Origin: Rubrobacteraceae bacterium
GTDB lineage: Bacteria > Actinomycetota > Rubrobacteria > Rubrobacterales > Rubrobacteraceae
Reading direction: 5' to 3'
Length of the DNA stretch: 51,216 nt
NCBI GenBank assembly: GCA_030448125.1
Contig: JAUJNO010000003.1
Span: 173,153-224,368 of the forward strand
Below are positions 41,972-50,207 of this stretch, one piece after another. Position 1 is the stretch's first letter. Every line of letters begins with the position of its first letter. The notes under the pieces are model-generated. The model ran no database searches. It had not been told where the DNA came from and saw only the letters and a list, made by a program, of their open reading frames with translations. The position numbers and the translations under genes are program-made.

Positions 41972-42595
41972 ATGCGTGCAGCGGCGCTGATCGAGGACCA
42001 CCCGGACGAGTGGCGGGCGGCGACGCGCCACCCGTTTCTCGACGGGGTACGCGAGGGGACTATGCCGGAGGGCGCTTTCGAGACCTGGCTCGTCCAGGAC
42101 TACCTTTTCGTAAACGACTTGCTGAGCTTCCAGTCGCGGCTGCTCGCCCGCTCGCCGCGTGTGGCGCAGGCGGCGGTGGCGGGCGGTCTGGTGGCGCTCG
42201 TGGACGAGCTCGGCTGGTTTGAGGAGCTGGCACAGAGCATGGAGCCCACGCTCGACGCCCCACGCCATCCCACGACCGACGCCTACCGGGAGTTCATGTC
42301 CGGGCAGGAGGAGATGGGGTACCCGGCCGGGATCGTGGCTCTCTGGGCTATGGAGCGGGCCTACCTCGAGGCGTGGCGAAGCGCCGCGCCGGGGCATCCG
42401 GACTACCGTCCCTTCGTCGAGCACTGGACCGTCCCGGAGTTCGCCGGCTACGTGGCGGCGCTGGAGGTAGCCGTCGACGCCGTCCTCAGCGAGGCCTCCG
42501 GGGGCGAGCGGGAGGAGGCCGAGGACGCCTTTCTCGGTGTCGCCCGGCTAGAACGCGACTTCTGGGAGATGGCCTTCTCGGGGGGTGGAAGATGA
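41972..42595 (+). CDS. tenA: TenA-like protein without the active-site cysteine (TenA_E type)
   Basis: 207 residues, all-helical TenA/THI-4 fold: HPFLDGVREGTMPEGAFETWLVQDYLFV, FEELAQSMEP, HPTTDAYREFM, VALWAMERAYLEAW and WTVPEFAGYVAAL. The protein has no Cys at all, so it cannot be a classical thiaminase II of the TenA_C kind; the alternate E-type uses a Glu in the same pocket to hydrolyse formylaminopyrimidine and similar thiamine breakdown products. ATG 41972 follows GAGAGGAGG. First gene of the operon under the first TPP riboswitch; the stop overlaps the next tenA. Confidence 0.85.
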   Translation: MRAAALIEDHPDEWRAATRHPFLDGVREGTMPEGAFETWLVQDYLFVNDLLSFQSRLLARSPRVAQAAVAGGLVALVDELGWFEELAQSMEPTLDAPRHPTTDAYREFMSGQEEMGYPAGIVALWAMERAYLEAWRSAAPGHPDYRPFVEHWTVPEFAGYVAALEVAVDAVLSEASGGEREEAEDAFLGVARLERDFWEMAFSGGGR

Positions 42596-43218
42596 GCCTA
42601 GCAGAGATGCTCTGGGAGGCAAACGCCGGCCTCGCGAGAGAGGCGCTGAATCACCAGTTCGTGCGGGGGGTCGCGGACGGGAGCCTGCCGCTGGAGAGCT
42701 TCCAGAGCTACGTGGCGCAGGACGCCTTCTTCCTCGAGAGCTTCGCCCGCGCCTACGCGCTCGCCCTGGCGCGCTGCGAAGACCAGCAGGGGATGCGGGA
42801 CTTCGCACAGCTCATCTCCGGCGTGATCGAGGAGCTGGAGTTGCACGAGGGCTACGCCGGACGCTGGGGCGTCTCCCTCGAAGGGGTGGAGCCGGTCGAG
42901 GCGACGCTCGCCTACACGGACTTCCTGCTCGCGATCGCTTCTCTAGGCGGCGTGGGGGAGACCTGCGCGGCGATGACGCCCTGCATGCGGCTCTATGCGT
43001 TTCTCGGGCAGTCTCTCACGGAGGAGGGGATCGGAGAGGACAACCCCTACTCCGAGTGGGTCGGGACCTATACCGATCCGGGGTTCGAGGCACTGGCCGC
43101 GAAGCTGGAGGCTCTGCTCGACCGCTACGCCTCCGACACGCCCGCCGTGCGCTCCGTCTACCGCCGCGCGATGGCGCTCGAGGTCGGCTTCTTCGAGGCG
43201 AACGCGGGGCCGTCCTGA
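42592..43218 (+). CDS. tenA: TenA (thiaminase II-type) with active-site cysteine
   Basis: 208 residues. HQFVRGVADGSLPLESFQSYVAQDAFFLESFARAYALAL is the TenA core, and the active-site Cys is in AAMTPCMRLYAFLG, the position used by TenA to cleave aminopyrimidine from degraded thiamine. It releases HMP for re-use. It starts by ATGA overlap with the E-type paralogue, so both are made together; tandem E- and C-type TenA proteins may handle different breakdown products. Confidence 0.9.
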   Translation: MSLAEMLWEANAGLAREALNHQFVRGVADGSLPLESFQSYVAQDAFFLESFARAYALALARCEDQQGMRDFAQLISGVIEELELHEGYAGRWGVSLEGVEPVEATLAYTDFLLAIASLGGVGETCAAMTPCMRLYAFLGQSLTEEGIGEDNPYSEWVGTYTDPGFEALAAKLEALLDRYASDTPAVRSVYRRAMALEVGFFEANAGPS

Positions 43219-44027
43219 AGAGTAGCCGCCACACCGGAGACCTCACCGGCCACGCGAAGGTCGCCCCTCGCGCGTACGCGGGGCCGAAGCTCGCCGCCCG
43301 CGGGGTCTCGGTGACGAAGGGGCAGGTCCGCATCCTCGACGGGGTGGACCTCGTGGTCGAGCCGGGGACCTTTCTCGCGCTCATCGGACCCTCGGGGGCG
43401 GGCAAGTCGACACTTTTGGGCCTGCTCGCGGGGCTCGAAAGCCCGGACGGAGGCACCGTCGAGAAGGACGGCGCTACTCTCGCGCGCCCCGGCCTCGTCG
43501 CCTATATGCCCCAGAGCGACCTGCTCCTCCCCTGGCGGAGCGTCGTCGCGAACGTCTCTCTGGGGCTCGAAGCGACCGGAGTCCCCAGGAGGGCGGCGCG
43601 CAAGGAGGCGCTGGCGGCGCTCGAACGTTTCGGGCTCGAAGAGTTCGCGCGTGTTCCCCCGGCGGCGCTCTCGGGCGGGATGCGTTCGCGTGTCGCGCTT
43701 TTGAGGACCGCCCTGCTCGACCGCGACACGCTCCTGCTCGACGAGCCCTTCGGCGCCCTCGACGCGCTCACCCGACGCGACCTGCAGGGTTGGCTCCTCG
43801 GCGTCCGCGACGAGCTCGCCGCCACCATAGTCCTCGTAACCCACGACATCGACGAGGCGCTCTTGCTCGCCGACCGCGTCGTAGTCCTCTCCCGCAGGCC
43901 CGCCCGCGTTGCCCTAGACCTGCCCGTGGACCTCGAACGCCCCCGCACGATGGAGATGGAGACGACGGGAGAGTTCGCCCGGCTCAAGGGGCGCCTGCTC
44001 GATGCCCTGGGGGTGAGCAAGCCTTGA
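43215..44027 (+). CDS. thiZ: ABC transporter ATPase ThiZ (HMP/aminopyrimidine uptake)
   Basis: About 270 residues. Walker A GPSGAGKST, Q loop PQSDLLLPW, signature LSGGMRSRVAL and Walker B LLLDEPFGALD are complete, followed by the switch His in VTHDIDEALLLA. The nitrate/taurine-type ATPase family (SsuB/TauB-like) plus its place between tenA and thiX identify it as ThiZ. The start is odd: no ATG, GTG or TTG lies in frame before the first beta strand except a GTG at 43311 that would cut it. A CTG at 43215 overlaps the preceding TGA in the same way as the other couplings in this operon and is taken as the start. Confidence 0.85.
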   Translation: MKSSRHTGDLTGHAKVAPRAYAGPKLAARGVSVTKGQVRILDGVDLVVEPGTFLALIGPSGAGKSTLLGLLAGLESPDGGTVEKDGATLARPGLVAYMPQSDLLLPWRSVVANVSLGLEATGVPRRAARKEALAALERFGLEEFARVPPAALSGGMRSRVALLRTALLDRDTLLLDEPFGALDALTRRDLQGWLLGVRDELAATIVLVTHDIDEALLLADRVVVLSRRPARVALDLPVDLERPRTMEMETTGEFARLKGRLLDALGVSKP

Positions 44028-44785
44028 AGCGAGTGCTGCCAGCGGCCTTTCCGGCGGCCCTGCTCGCGCTTCTGGTCCTCGCGGCGTGGGAGATTTTAGT
44101 GCGCCTCTTCGGTGTGCCGGTGTTCCTCCTGCCCGGACCCTCGGCCATCGCCGGTGCGTTCTGGGAGTCGCGCGACCTGTTACTGAGGCACGCCGGGCCC
44201 ACGGCGGGCGAGGCGATCCTGGGGTTCCTCGTGGCGGTGGCCGCGGGCGCTCTCTCGGGGTTACTCATAAACCGTTCGGCGCTTATGGAGAGGTCGCTCT
44301 ACCCCTGGCTCGTCGTCTCTCAGACCCTTCCCACTGTCGCCATAGCCCCGATCCTCGTCACCTGGCTCGGTTACGGGCAGCTCCCCAAGGTCCTCGTCGT
44401 CACCCTCTTCTGCTTCTTTCCCATCACCGTCGCGACCGTGGACGGGCTACGGGCGACCGACCCGGATCTCGTCCGCCTCATGCGCTCGTTCGGGGCTACG
44501 AGGTGGCGTATCTTCTTCATGGTCGAGGCGCCGGGGGCCCTGCCTTTCCTCTTTGGCGGGGTGCGGCTGGCGGTAACGTACTGTGTCATCGGGGCCGTCG
44601 TCGGTGAGTGGGTTGGTTCGAGCGAGGGGTTGGGGTTCCTCATGATCCAGGACAAAGCCCAGTTCGAGATACCGCGCCTCTTCGCGGAGATCTCCCTGCT
44701 CTCCGTCCTGGGCGTCTCGCTCTTCCTCCTCGTCGCCCTCCTCCAACGCCTCATCGCCCCCTGGACCCTCGTACGCGACCGGTAG
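44024..44785 (+). CDS. thiX: ABC transporter permease ThiX
   Basis: 253 residues with six membrane helices (for example AFPAALLALLVLAAWEILV and VTYCVIGAVVGEWVG). The cytoplasmic EAA loop reads LMRSFGATRWRIFFMVEAPGALPFLF, of the SsuC/TauC type. It pairs with ThiZ and the lipoprotein ThiY to import HMP or its formylated derivatives. TTG 44024 overlaps the thiZ stop as TTGA; GTG 44033 is the alternative. It ends just before the second TPP riboswitch. Confidence 0.9.
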   Translation: MKRVLPAAFPAALLALLVLAAWEILVRLFGVPVFLLPGPSAIAGAFWESRDLLLRHAGPTAGEAILGFLVAVAAGALSGLLINRSALMERSLYPWLVVSQTLPTVAIAPILVTWLGYGQLPKVLVVTLFCFFPITVATVDGLRATDPDLVRLMRSFGATRWRIFFMVEAPGALPFLFGGVRLAVTYCVIGAVVGEWVGSSEGLGFLMIQDKAQFEIPRLFAEISLLSVLGVSLFLLVALLQRLIAPWTLVRDR

Positions 44786-44817
44786 GACCTTATGCTAAAG
44801 TAGGCACAACGAAAACA

Positions 44818-44917
44818 CGGCGGAGCTTCCCCTGGGGTTACCCCTCGGGGCGGCTGAGAGTCGGCAGCGGCCGAGACGCTTGGAACCTGACGTGGGTAAT
44901 CCCACCGGAAGGGAGTG
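44818..44917 (+). ncRNA. TPP riboswitch before thiY
   Basis: Conserved parts are CGGAGCTTCCC, CGGGGCGGCTGAGAG, and GGAACCTGACGTGGGTAATCCCACCGGAAGGGA. The GAGAG and ACCTGA ... GGTAAT segments are the TPP contacts. A TATGCT -10 box (44791-44796) lies upstream. The end of the aptamer overlaps the thiY ribosome site GGAAGGGAG, so ligand binding can block translation directly. Confidence 0.95.
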
Positions 44918-44920
44918 GAT

Positions 44921-45964
44921 ATGCAGAGCCTCGCGTACCTCCTAAAACGCTTACCCCGAAAACACTTTCTCTGGCGCTCCCTCGCGCTCTCCCTGCTCGC
45001 CGTTCTCCTACCAATCGCGCTCGCGGGTTGCGGCGGGGCTTCGGGGAGTGCGGGGTCTTCGAATGGGCTTGAGAGGGTTACTCTGACGCTCGACTGGTAC
45101 CCGAACGCGGATCACGCGGGGATCTACGCGGCGCAAGCCGAGGGGTTCTTCGAGGAGGCGGGGCTGGAGGTGGAGATACAGCAGCCCTCCGACCCGGCCG
45201 CCGTGTTGCAGCTCGTGGCCGCCGGACAGAGCGAGTTCGGTATCTCTTACGAGAACGAGATGATGAATGCTGCCTCGCGCGACGTGCCGGTCAGGTCGGT
45301 CATGGCTATTATGCAGGAGCCGTTGAACTCCATTATCAGTCTGGAGGAGGCCGGGATCTCATCCCCCGAGGACCTGGCCGGGAAGAAGGTCGGTTACGCC
45401 GGGCAGTCCTTCGGGGCGGCGGTGTTGGATACGGTGCTGCGCGAGGCCGGGGAAGACCCGTCTTCCGTCGAGAAGATCAACGTCGGCCTGGACCTGCGCC
45501 CGGCCCTGGTCTCGGAGAGGGTGGACGCTGTGGTAGACGCCTACTGGAACATCGAGGCGGTCGAGCTTGCCCAGGAGGGGTTCGAGACGGACGTGATCCG
45601 TCTCCCCGAAGTCGGCGTCCCGAACTACAACGAGCTGGTCGTGGCGACGAGCGGTTCCTACGCCGAGGAGAACCCCGACCTCGTCCGGCGCTTCGTCGGC
45701 GCACTCATCGAGGGCCACCGCTACGCCCTGGAGAACCCCGAAGCCGCCCGCGACGCCCTGCTCGCGGCCAACGAGGAGCTCGACCCCGAGGTCGCCGAGG
45801 AGACGGTCGGGCTGACCGTTCCCCTCTTCGAGGCGGAGCGCATCGGGTACCAGGACCCCGAGGAGTGGCGCGCCTACGTGGACTGGGCCGTCGAGAACGG
45901 CGTGCTCCCCGGTCCGGTCGAGGTCGACGCGGTGATGACCAACGAGTTCTTGCCCGAGGCCTAG
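44921..45964 (+). CDS. thiY: ThiY, substrate-binding lipoprotein (NMT1/THI5-like)
   Basis: 347 residues. A signal sequence ends in the lipobox LAGC with Cys37. The binding domain follows the NMT1/THI5 pattern: LTLDWYPNADHAGIYAAQAEGFFEEAGLEVEI, QLVAAGQSEFGISYENEMM, KKVGYAGQSFGAA, AYWNIEAVELAQEG. It captures HMP or N-formyl-HMP outside the membrane for ThiXZ. GGAAGGGAG supports ATG 44921; the upstream GTG 44915 is too close. It has its own TPP riboswitch although it works with ThiX and ThiZ, which allows separate expression of the binding protein. Confidence 0.9.
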   Translation: MQSLAYLLKRLPRKHFLWRSLALSLLAVLLPIALAGCGGASGSAGSSNGLERVTLTLDWYPNADHAGIYAAQAEGFFEEAGLEVEIQQPSDPAAVLQLVAAGQSEFGISYENEMMNAASRDVPVRSVMAIMQEPLNSIISLEEAGISSPEDLAGKKVGYAGQSFGAAVLDTVLREAGEDPSSVEKINVGLDLRPALVSERVDAVVDAYWNIEAVELAQEGFETDVIRLPEVGVPNYNELVVATSGSYAEENPDLVRRFVGALIEGHRYALENPEAARDALLAANEELDPEVAEETVGLTVPLFEAERIGYQDPEEWRAYVDWAVENGVLPGPVEVDAVMTNEFLPEA

Positions 45965-46060
45965 AAGGGGTGCCGTCGGTTTTCGAGGCCGCGCCGGGGG
46001 AGAGAGCATGAAGGATGAGTTGTACACGAGCTGTCGTAGCGTGGTAGGTTGGGCAAGTAA

Positions 46061-46169
46061 GGCAACTGGGGAGCCTGAACAAGAGGCTGAGAGGGCGCCG
46101 AGAAACCCTTCGGGGAACCCGCGAGGCGCCGACCCGACGAACCTGATCCGGGTAATGCCGGCGGAGGGA
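46061..46169 (+). ncRNA. TPP riboswitch before the SDR-bluB-thiD-thiM operon
   Basis: CTGGGGAGCC, GAGGCTGAGAGGG, then GAACCTGATCCGGGTAATGCC and GGCGGAGGGAG. A variable P3a hairpin with arms AACCCTTCGGGG sits between the halves. A TAGGTT -10-like box is at 46045-46050. The GGCGGAGGGAG end is the ribosome site of the SDR gene, so translation control is likely. Confidence 0.95.
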
Positions 46170-46176
46170 GAAGAAT

Positions 46177-46944
46177 ATGAGCGTTCTAGAAGGCAAGGTG
46201 GCCCTCGTCACCGGTGCGAGCCGCGGGGTCGGCGCGGCGATAGCCAAGTCTCTGGCGGGAGAGGGCGCCGCCGTGATCGTCAACTACCTCAAGAGCGAGG
46301 GGCGCGCGGAGGAGGTCGTCCGCAATATCCGCGGTAGCGGTGGCGAGGCCCTTCCCTACCGCGCCGACATTACCGACGAGGGGGCGGTCCGCGAGATGGT
46401 CCGGGCGGCGGAGGAGGCCTTCGGCGCCGTAGAGATACTGGTAAACAACGCCCTCCCCGATTACAGCTTCGACCCCGTCGAGCGTAAAGATTTCGCGGGC
46501 GTGGAATGGGGCGATTACCTGCAGCAACTCGGCGCTTTGAGAGGCGCTTTGTACTGTTCGCAGGCGGTCGTGCCGGGCATGATTGGGAAGGGCAGCGGAA
46601 GGATCGTCAGCATCCTCTCCAACCTCATCAACAACCCCGTCGTCGCCTACCACGACTACACCACCGCCAAGAGCTCTTTCCTGGGCTTCTCTCGCAACCT
46701 GGCGGCGGAGCTCGGCCCCCATAACATCACCGTAAACATGATCGCCGGCGGCCTCATAGACGAGACTGACGCCAGTGCCGCCACCACCCAGGAGGTCCGC
46801 GATATCGTCGCGGGCTCCACGCCCTTGAGGCGCCTGGGCACCCCGGAAGACCTGGGCCGCGCCGTCCTCATGTTCGCGTCACCCTGGGCGGGCTTCGTGA
46901 CCGGCCAGTACATAACGTGCGACGGCGGTCTGGTGATGCCCTAG
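46177..46944 (+). CDS. SDR oxidoreductase under TPP riboswitch control
   Basis: 255 residues. The NADP loop is LVTGASRGVGAAIAKS with VIVNYLKSEG; the catalytic Ser is in IVSILSNLI and YTTAK gives the Tyr-Lys pair. VNNALPD replaces the usual VNNAG. It ends TCDGGLVMP. It is the first gene after the third TPP riboswitch and is followed by the BluB-like gene, so a job in thiamine or pyrimidine metabolism is implied, but no SDR of the classical pathway is known to act here. An oxidation or reduction of a thiazole or pyrimidine side chain is one guess. Confidence 0.85.
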   Translation: MSVLEGKVALVTGASRGVGAAIAKSLAGEGAAVIVNYLKSEGRAEEVVRNIRGSGGEALPYRADITDEGAVREMVRAAEEAFGAVEILVNNALPDYSFDPVERKDFAGVEWGDYLQQLGALRGALYCSQAVVPGMIGKGSGRIVSILSNLINNPVVAYHDYTTAKSSFLGFSRNLAAELGPHNITVNMIAGGLIDETDASAATTQEVRDIVAGSTPLRRLGTPEDLGRAVLMFASPWAGFVTGQYITCDGGLVMP

Positions 46945-46976
46945 AGGCCACGGCCCGCCCCTCGGAAGGAGCCAAA

Positions 46977-47690
46977 ATGCCAGAAGAACACGCGGAAGCG
47001 AGAGCGCCGGTGCCTCCGCCGGGAGGAGAGTTATCGCCGGAGGCGAAGCGCGGCGTCTACGAAGCCATCTTCGGCCGCCGCGACGTCCGGTCCTTCCGCC
47101 CCGACTCCGTCCCCGAGGACGTGCTCGCCCGGATCCTCGCCGCGGCCCATCATGCCCCCTCCGTCGGGTTTATGCAGCCCTGGGACTTCCTGCTCGTCAA
47201 GGACCTCGAAGCCCGCCGGCGCGTCAAGCACCTCTTCGACGAGGTGCGCCGGGCCGAGGCTCGCCTCTTCGATGAGCCGCGCCGCACAAAGCACCTGTCG
47301 ATGAAGCTCGAAGGCATACTGGACGCCCCGCTAAACCTCTGCGTTACCTGCGACCCTACCCGGGGCGGGTCACAGGTCCTGGGACGCGGCAGCATCCCGG
47401 AGACCGACGTCTACAGCACGTGTCTGGCCGTACAGAACCTCTGGCTAGCCGCCCGCGCTGAGGGGGTTGGGGTGGGCTGGGTGAGCATAGTGACGAACGA
47501 CGGCCTGCGCGAGATCTTCGGTATCCCGTCCCACGTGGTCCTCGTAGCCTACCTGTGCGTGGGCTACCCGGAGGGAGGCTTCCTCGACGAGCCGATGCTG
47601 CAGAAGAACGGCTGGCGCGACCGTCTCCCCCTCGATTCCCTGGTCCGCCACGAGGCGTGGAGCCAACCCGCGTTCCCAGAGCCAGGCTAG
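46977..47690 (+). CDS. bluB: BluB-like flavin-destructase/nitroreductase (5,6-dimethylbenzimidazole synthase family)
   Basis: 237 residues. RRDVRSFRPDSVPEDVLARIL, AHHAPSVGFMQPWDFLLV, LEGILDAPLNLCVTCDP and SIPETDVYSTCLAVQNLWLAARAEGVGVGWVSI match BluB very closely. BluB splits reduced FMN with oxygen to make dimethylbenzimidazole, the lower ligand of B12. Its place in a TPP-controlled operon is unexpected. It may be a true BluB moved here, or a relative with a different product. ATG 46977 is preceded by GGAAGGAG; 32 bases after the SDR stop. No other B12 gene is in the window. Confidence 0.85.
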   Translation: MPEEHAEARAPVPPPGGELSPEAKRGVYEAIFGRRDVRSFRPDSVPEDVLARILAAAHHAPSVGFMQPWDFLLVKDLEARRRVKHLFDEVRRAEARLFDEPRRTKHLSMKLEGILDAPLNLCVTCDPTRGGSQVLGRGSIPETDVYSTCLAVQNLWLAARAEGVGVGWVSIVTNDGLREIFGIPSHVVLVAYLCVGYPEGGFLDEPMLQKNGWRDRLPLDSLVRHEAWSQPAFPEPG

Positions 47691-47737
47691 GCGCGGTTCT
47701 CGAAGGCACTCGAACGGAGCCATCTAAAGGAGGTTCT

Positions 47738-48533
47738 TTGAAAAGGGTCATGAGCATAGCTACGAGCGACTCCGGGGCGGGGGCCGGCATCCAGGCGGAC
47801 CTGAAGGCGTTTCCTGCGCTGCGGCGTCTATGGGACGACCGCCATCGTCGCCACCACCGCCCAGAACACGGTCGGCGTGACGGATATACACGCCTTCCCC
47901 CCACAGGTCGCCGTGGAGCAGATAGAAGCAGTCGTCTCGGACATCGGGGCGGACGCGGTAAAGACCGGGATGCTCTTCAACGCGGGGATCATCTCCGCCG
48001 TCGCCGAGAGCGTAGAACGATTGCGGCTCCCGAACGTGGTCGTGGACCCGGTGATGGTCGCCGAGAGCGGGGCGGTGCTCCTGGAGCCCGACGCCGTGGA
48101 CACCTACAAGAACGGGCTCTTTCCGCTCGCCACGGTCATAACGCCGAACGTCGACGAGGCTTTCGCCCTCGTAGGGGAGGAGGTGGACGAGGACCGCATG
48201 GAGGATTGTGCGGTGACGCTGTATGCGCTGGGTCCCGAAGTCGTGGTCATCACCGGCGGGCACACCTCTTCGGGGGCCGACCTCCTCTACGATGGGGAGG
48301 ACTTCGTCAGGATCGAAGGCCCCGTCTACCCCTCGGAGAACACCCACGGGGCCGGCTGCACCTACTCCTCGGCGCTCGCGAGCTTTCTGGCGCACGGCTT
48401 CGGCCCCGTGGAGGCCGCGCGGCGGGCGCACGCGATCGCCTCGGAGGCCGTGGAGCACGGTCTCGGGGAGATAGGAAGGGGCGCCGGGCCGGTCCACGCC
48501 CTCGGTAAAGTTTTGGAAGGAGTCGAAGAATGA
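47738..48533 (+). pseudogene. thiD: Hydroxymethylpyrimidine (phosphate) kinase ThiD, one-base frameshift
   Basis: About 264 residues after correction. TTG 47738 has AAAGGAGG upstream (47726-47733). KRVMSIATSDSGAGAGIQADLKAF leads into a break near 47810 (run of three T); with one T less it reads KAFLRCGVYGTTAIVATTAQNTVGVT, a perfect ThiD continuation. Then PPQVAVEQIEAVVSDIGADAVKTGML and THGAGCTYSSALASFLA (anion-hole Gly and catalytic Cys/Asp region) follow. It phosphorylates HMP and HMP-phosphate. All motifs are intact, so a sequencing error or a very recent mutation is likely. The stop overlaps thiM by 4 bases. Confidence 0.85.
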
Positions 48534-49328
48534 AGGCCGAAGAAGCTCTGCTTGGGATCTCCTCGGAGAAGCCGCTCGTCCATCACCTGACCAACTACGT
48601 GACGGTCAACCTCGTCGCCAACACGACCCTCTCGACGGGCGCGCTCCCGGTCATGGCCCACGCCCGCGAGGAGGTCGTGGAGATGGTGAGCCTCGCCTCC
48701 GCACTCGTCGTGAACATCGGCACCCTCGACCCCTCTTTCGTAGAGGCCGTGTCACTCGCCGGCAAGCGGGCCAACGAGCGGGGCATCCCCGTGGTCCTCG
48801 ATCCGGTCGGCGCCGGGGCGACCTCGTTCCGAACAGCGACGGCCGAACGCCTGCTCTCCGAGCTCTCTATCTCCGCCGTCTGCGGCAACGCCGGCGAGAT
48901 CTCCACCCTCGCGGGTCTAGCCGCCGAGGTGCGCGGCGTCGAGAGCCTCGCGGGCGACGCGAAAGAGGCGGCTCGCAAGGCCGCCGGTGCTCTGGGCGTC
49001 ACCGTCGCCGCCACCGGCGAGACCGACTACGTGAGCGACGGCGAGCACACTCTAGCCGTCTCCAACGGTCATCTCCTCATGGGACACGTAGTGGGGACCG
49101 GCTGCGCCTCGACCGCAGTGGTCGGGTGCTTCGCCGCCGCCGGGGGAGCGGACGCCGAGACCGTGGCACACGCCCTCGCCTACTTCGGCCGGGCGGGGAG
49201 GTCGCCGCCGGAGGAGCGGGGGCGGGGGCACCTTCGAGCCCCGCTTACTCGACGCCCTGGCCGCGCTCGCCGCGGACCCGGAAGGGCTCGACGGTTCGCT
49301 GCGGGTGGAGGAATTGTCCGGCGTCTGA
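48530..49328 (+). pseudogene. thiM: Hydroxyethylthiazole kinase ThiM, frame broken near the C-terminus
   Basis: About 266 residues if read through two small frame corrections. HHLTNYVTVNLVANTTLSTGALPVMAHAREEV, LDPVGAGATSFRTATAERLL, CGNAGEISTLAG and GHVVGTGCASTAV (catalytic Cys) are all in the first 215 codons. After ALAYFGRAG the frame changes near 49198, gives EVAAGG, and changes again near 49215 to end FEPRLLDALAALAADPEGLDGSLRVEELSGV at TGA 49326-49328. The breaks lie in runs of G. It phosphorylates hydroxyethylthiazole for salvage. Without correction the protein ends in a basic tail and may still be partly active. Confidence 0.8.
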
Positions 49329-49436
49329 ACGTGTATTACTCGGGCGGCCGTCTCCGCTCCGGCGCCGTTGCGTGGGCCGGGGCGTGATCTGGACCGTAGA
49401 CGTTACGAGCGCGGGTGCTAGTATGGGTAGGAGATT

Positions 49437-50207
49437 ATGGCATCGCCGGAGCTCGACAAAGTCCTGAGCCAGACGGAGCACCGTCCCTACCCGCTCCCGG
49501 AGGAACCGTGGGTCCTCCGCATGCGCTGGCACGACCTGCTCTTTATGCACTGGCCCGTGCCGGAAGACTGGCTGCGGCCGCTCATCCCGCCCGCGCTAAA
49601 GCTGGACACCTTCGACGGCTCGGCGTGGCTCGGCGTGGTGCCGTTCCGCATGGAGGACGTGAGGCCCCGGTTCCTGCCCGGCGTGCCGTGGCTCTCCAGC
49701 TTCCCGGAGTTGAACCTGCGCACCTACGTGACGCACGAAGATAAACCCGGCCTCTGGTTCTTCAGCCTCGACGCGCACAACCCGATAGCCGTCCGTCTCG
49801 CTCGCGCCACCTTCGGGCTGCCCTACTTCGACGCGAAGATGTCCTGCGAGGTACGCGACGACGAGGTGCGCTACGAAAGCGTGCGCACCCACAAGGGTGC
49901 GGCGCCCGCCAGGTTCGTGGGACGTTACCGCCCTGCGGGCGAGCGATTCGATTCACGTCCCGGAACGCTCGAGAACTTCCTCACCGAGCGCTACTGTCTC
50001 TACAGCGCGGGGGTGAACGGGGAGAGACGCGTGCGGCGTGGCGACATCCACCATGTAGTCTGGCCCCTGCAGAGAGCCGAGGCCGAGGTCGAGGATCTCG
50101 AGATGACCGCCCAGATCGGGGTAACCCTGCCGGACACGGAACCTATCTTGCACTACGCCCGCCGCCTCGACGTCGTCGCCTGGCCGCCAAAACGCATCGA
50201 CACGTGA
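49437..50207 (+). CDS. DUF2071 (YqjF-like) protein
   Basis: 256 residues. RMRWHDLLFMHWPVPEDWLRPLIPPALKLDTFDGSAWLGVVPF is the DUF2071 signature; FPELNLRTYVTHEDKPGLWFFSLDA, ARATFGLPYFDAKM and TERYCLY follow. The family has an acetoacetate decarboxylase-like beta-fold; its function is not established, though the pocket suggests a small-molecule binder or hydrolase. GGTAGGAG 7 bases before ATG 49437. A TAGTAT box precedes it. It overlaps thiE by 4 bases, so it is tied to thiamine phosphate synthesis by operon structure only. Confidence 0.85.
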   Translation: MASPELDKVLSQTEHRPYPLPEEPWVLRMRWHDLLFMHWPVPEDWLRPLIPPALKLDTFDGSAWLGVVPFRMEDVRPRFLPGVPWLSSFPELNLRTYVTHEDKPGLWFFSLDAHNPIAVRLARATFGLPYFDAKMSCEVRDDEVRYESVRTHKGAAPARFVGRYRPAGERFDSRPGTLENFLTERYCLYSAGVNGERRVRRGDIHHVVWPLQRAEAEVEDLEMTAQIGVTLPDTEPILHYARRLDVVAWPPKRIDT

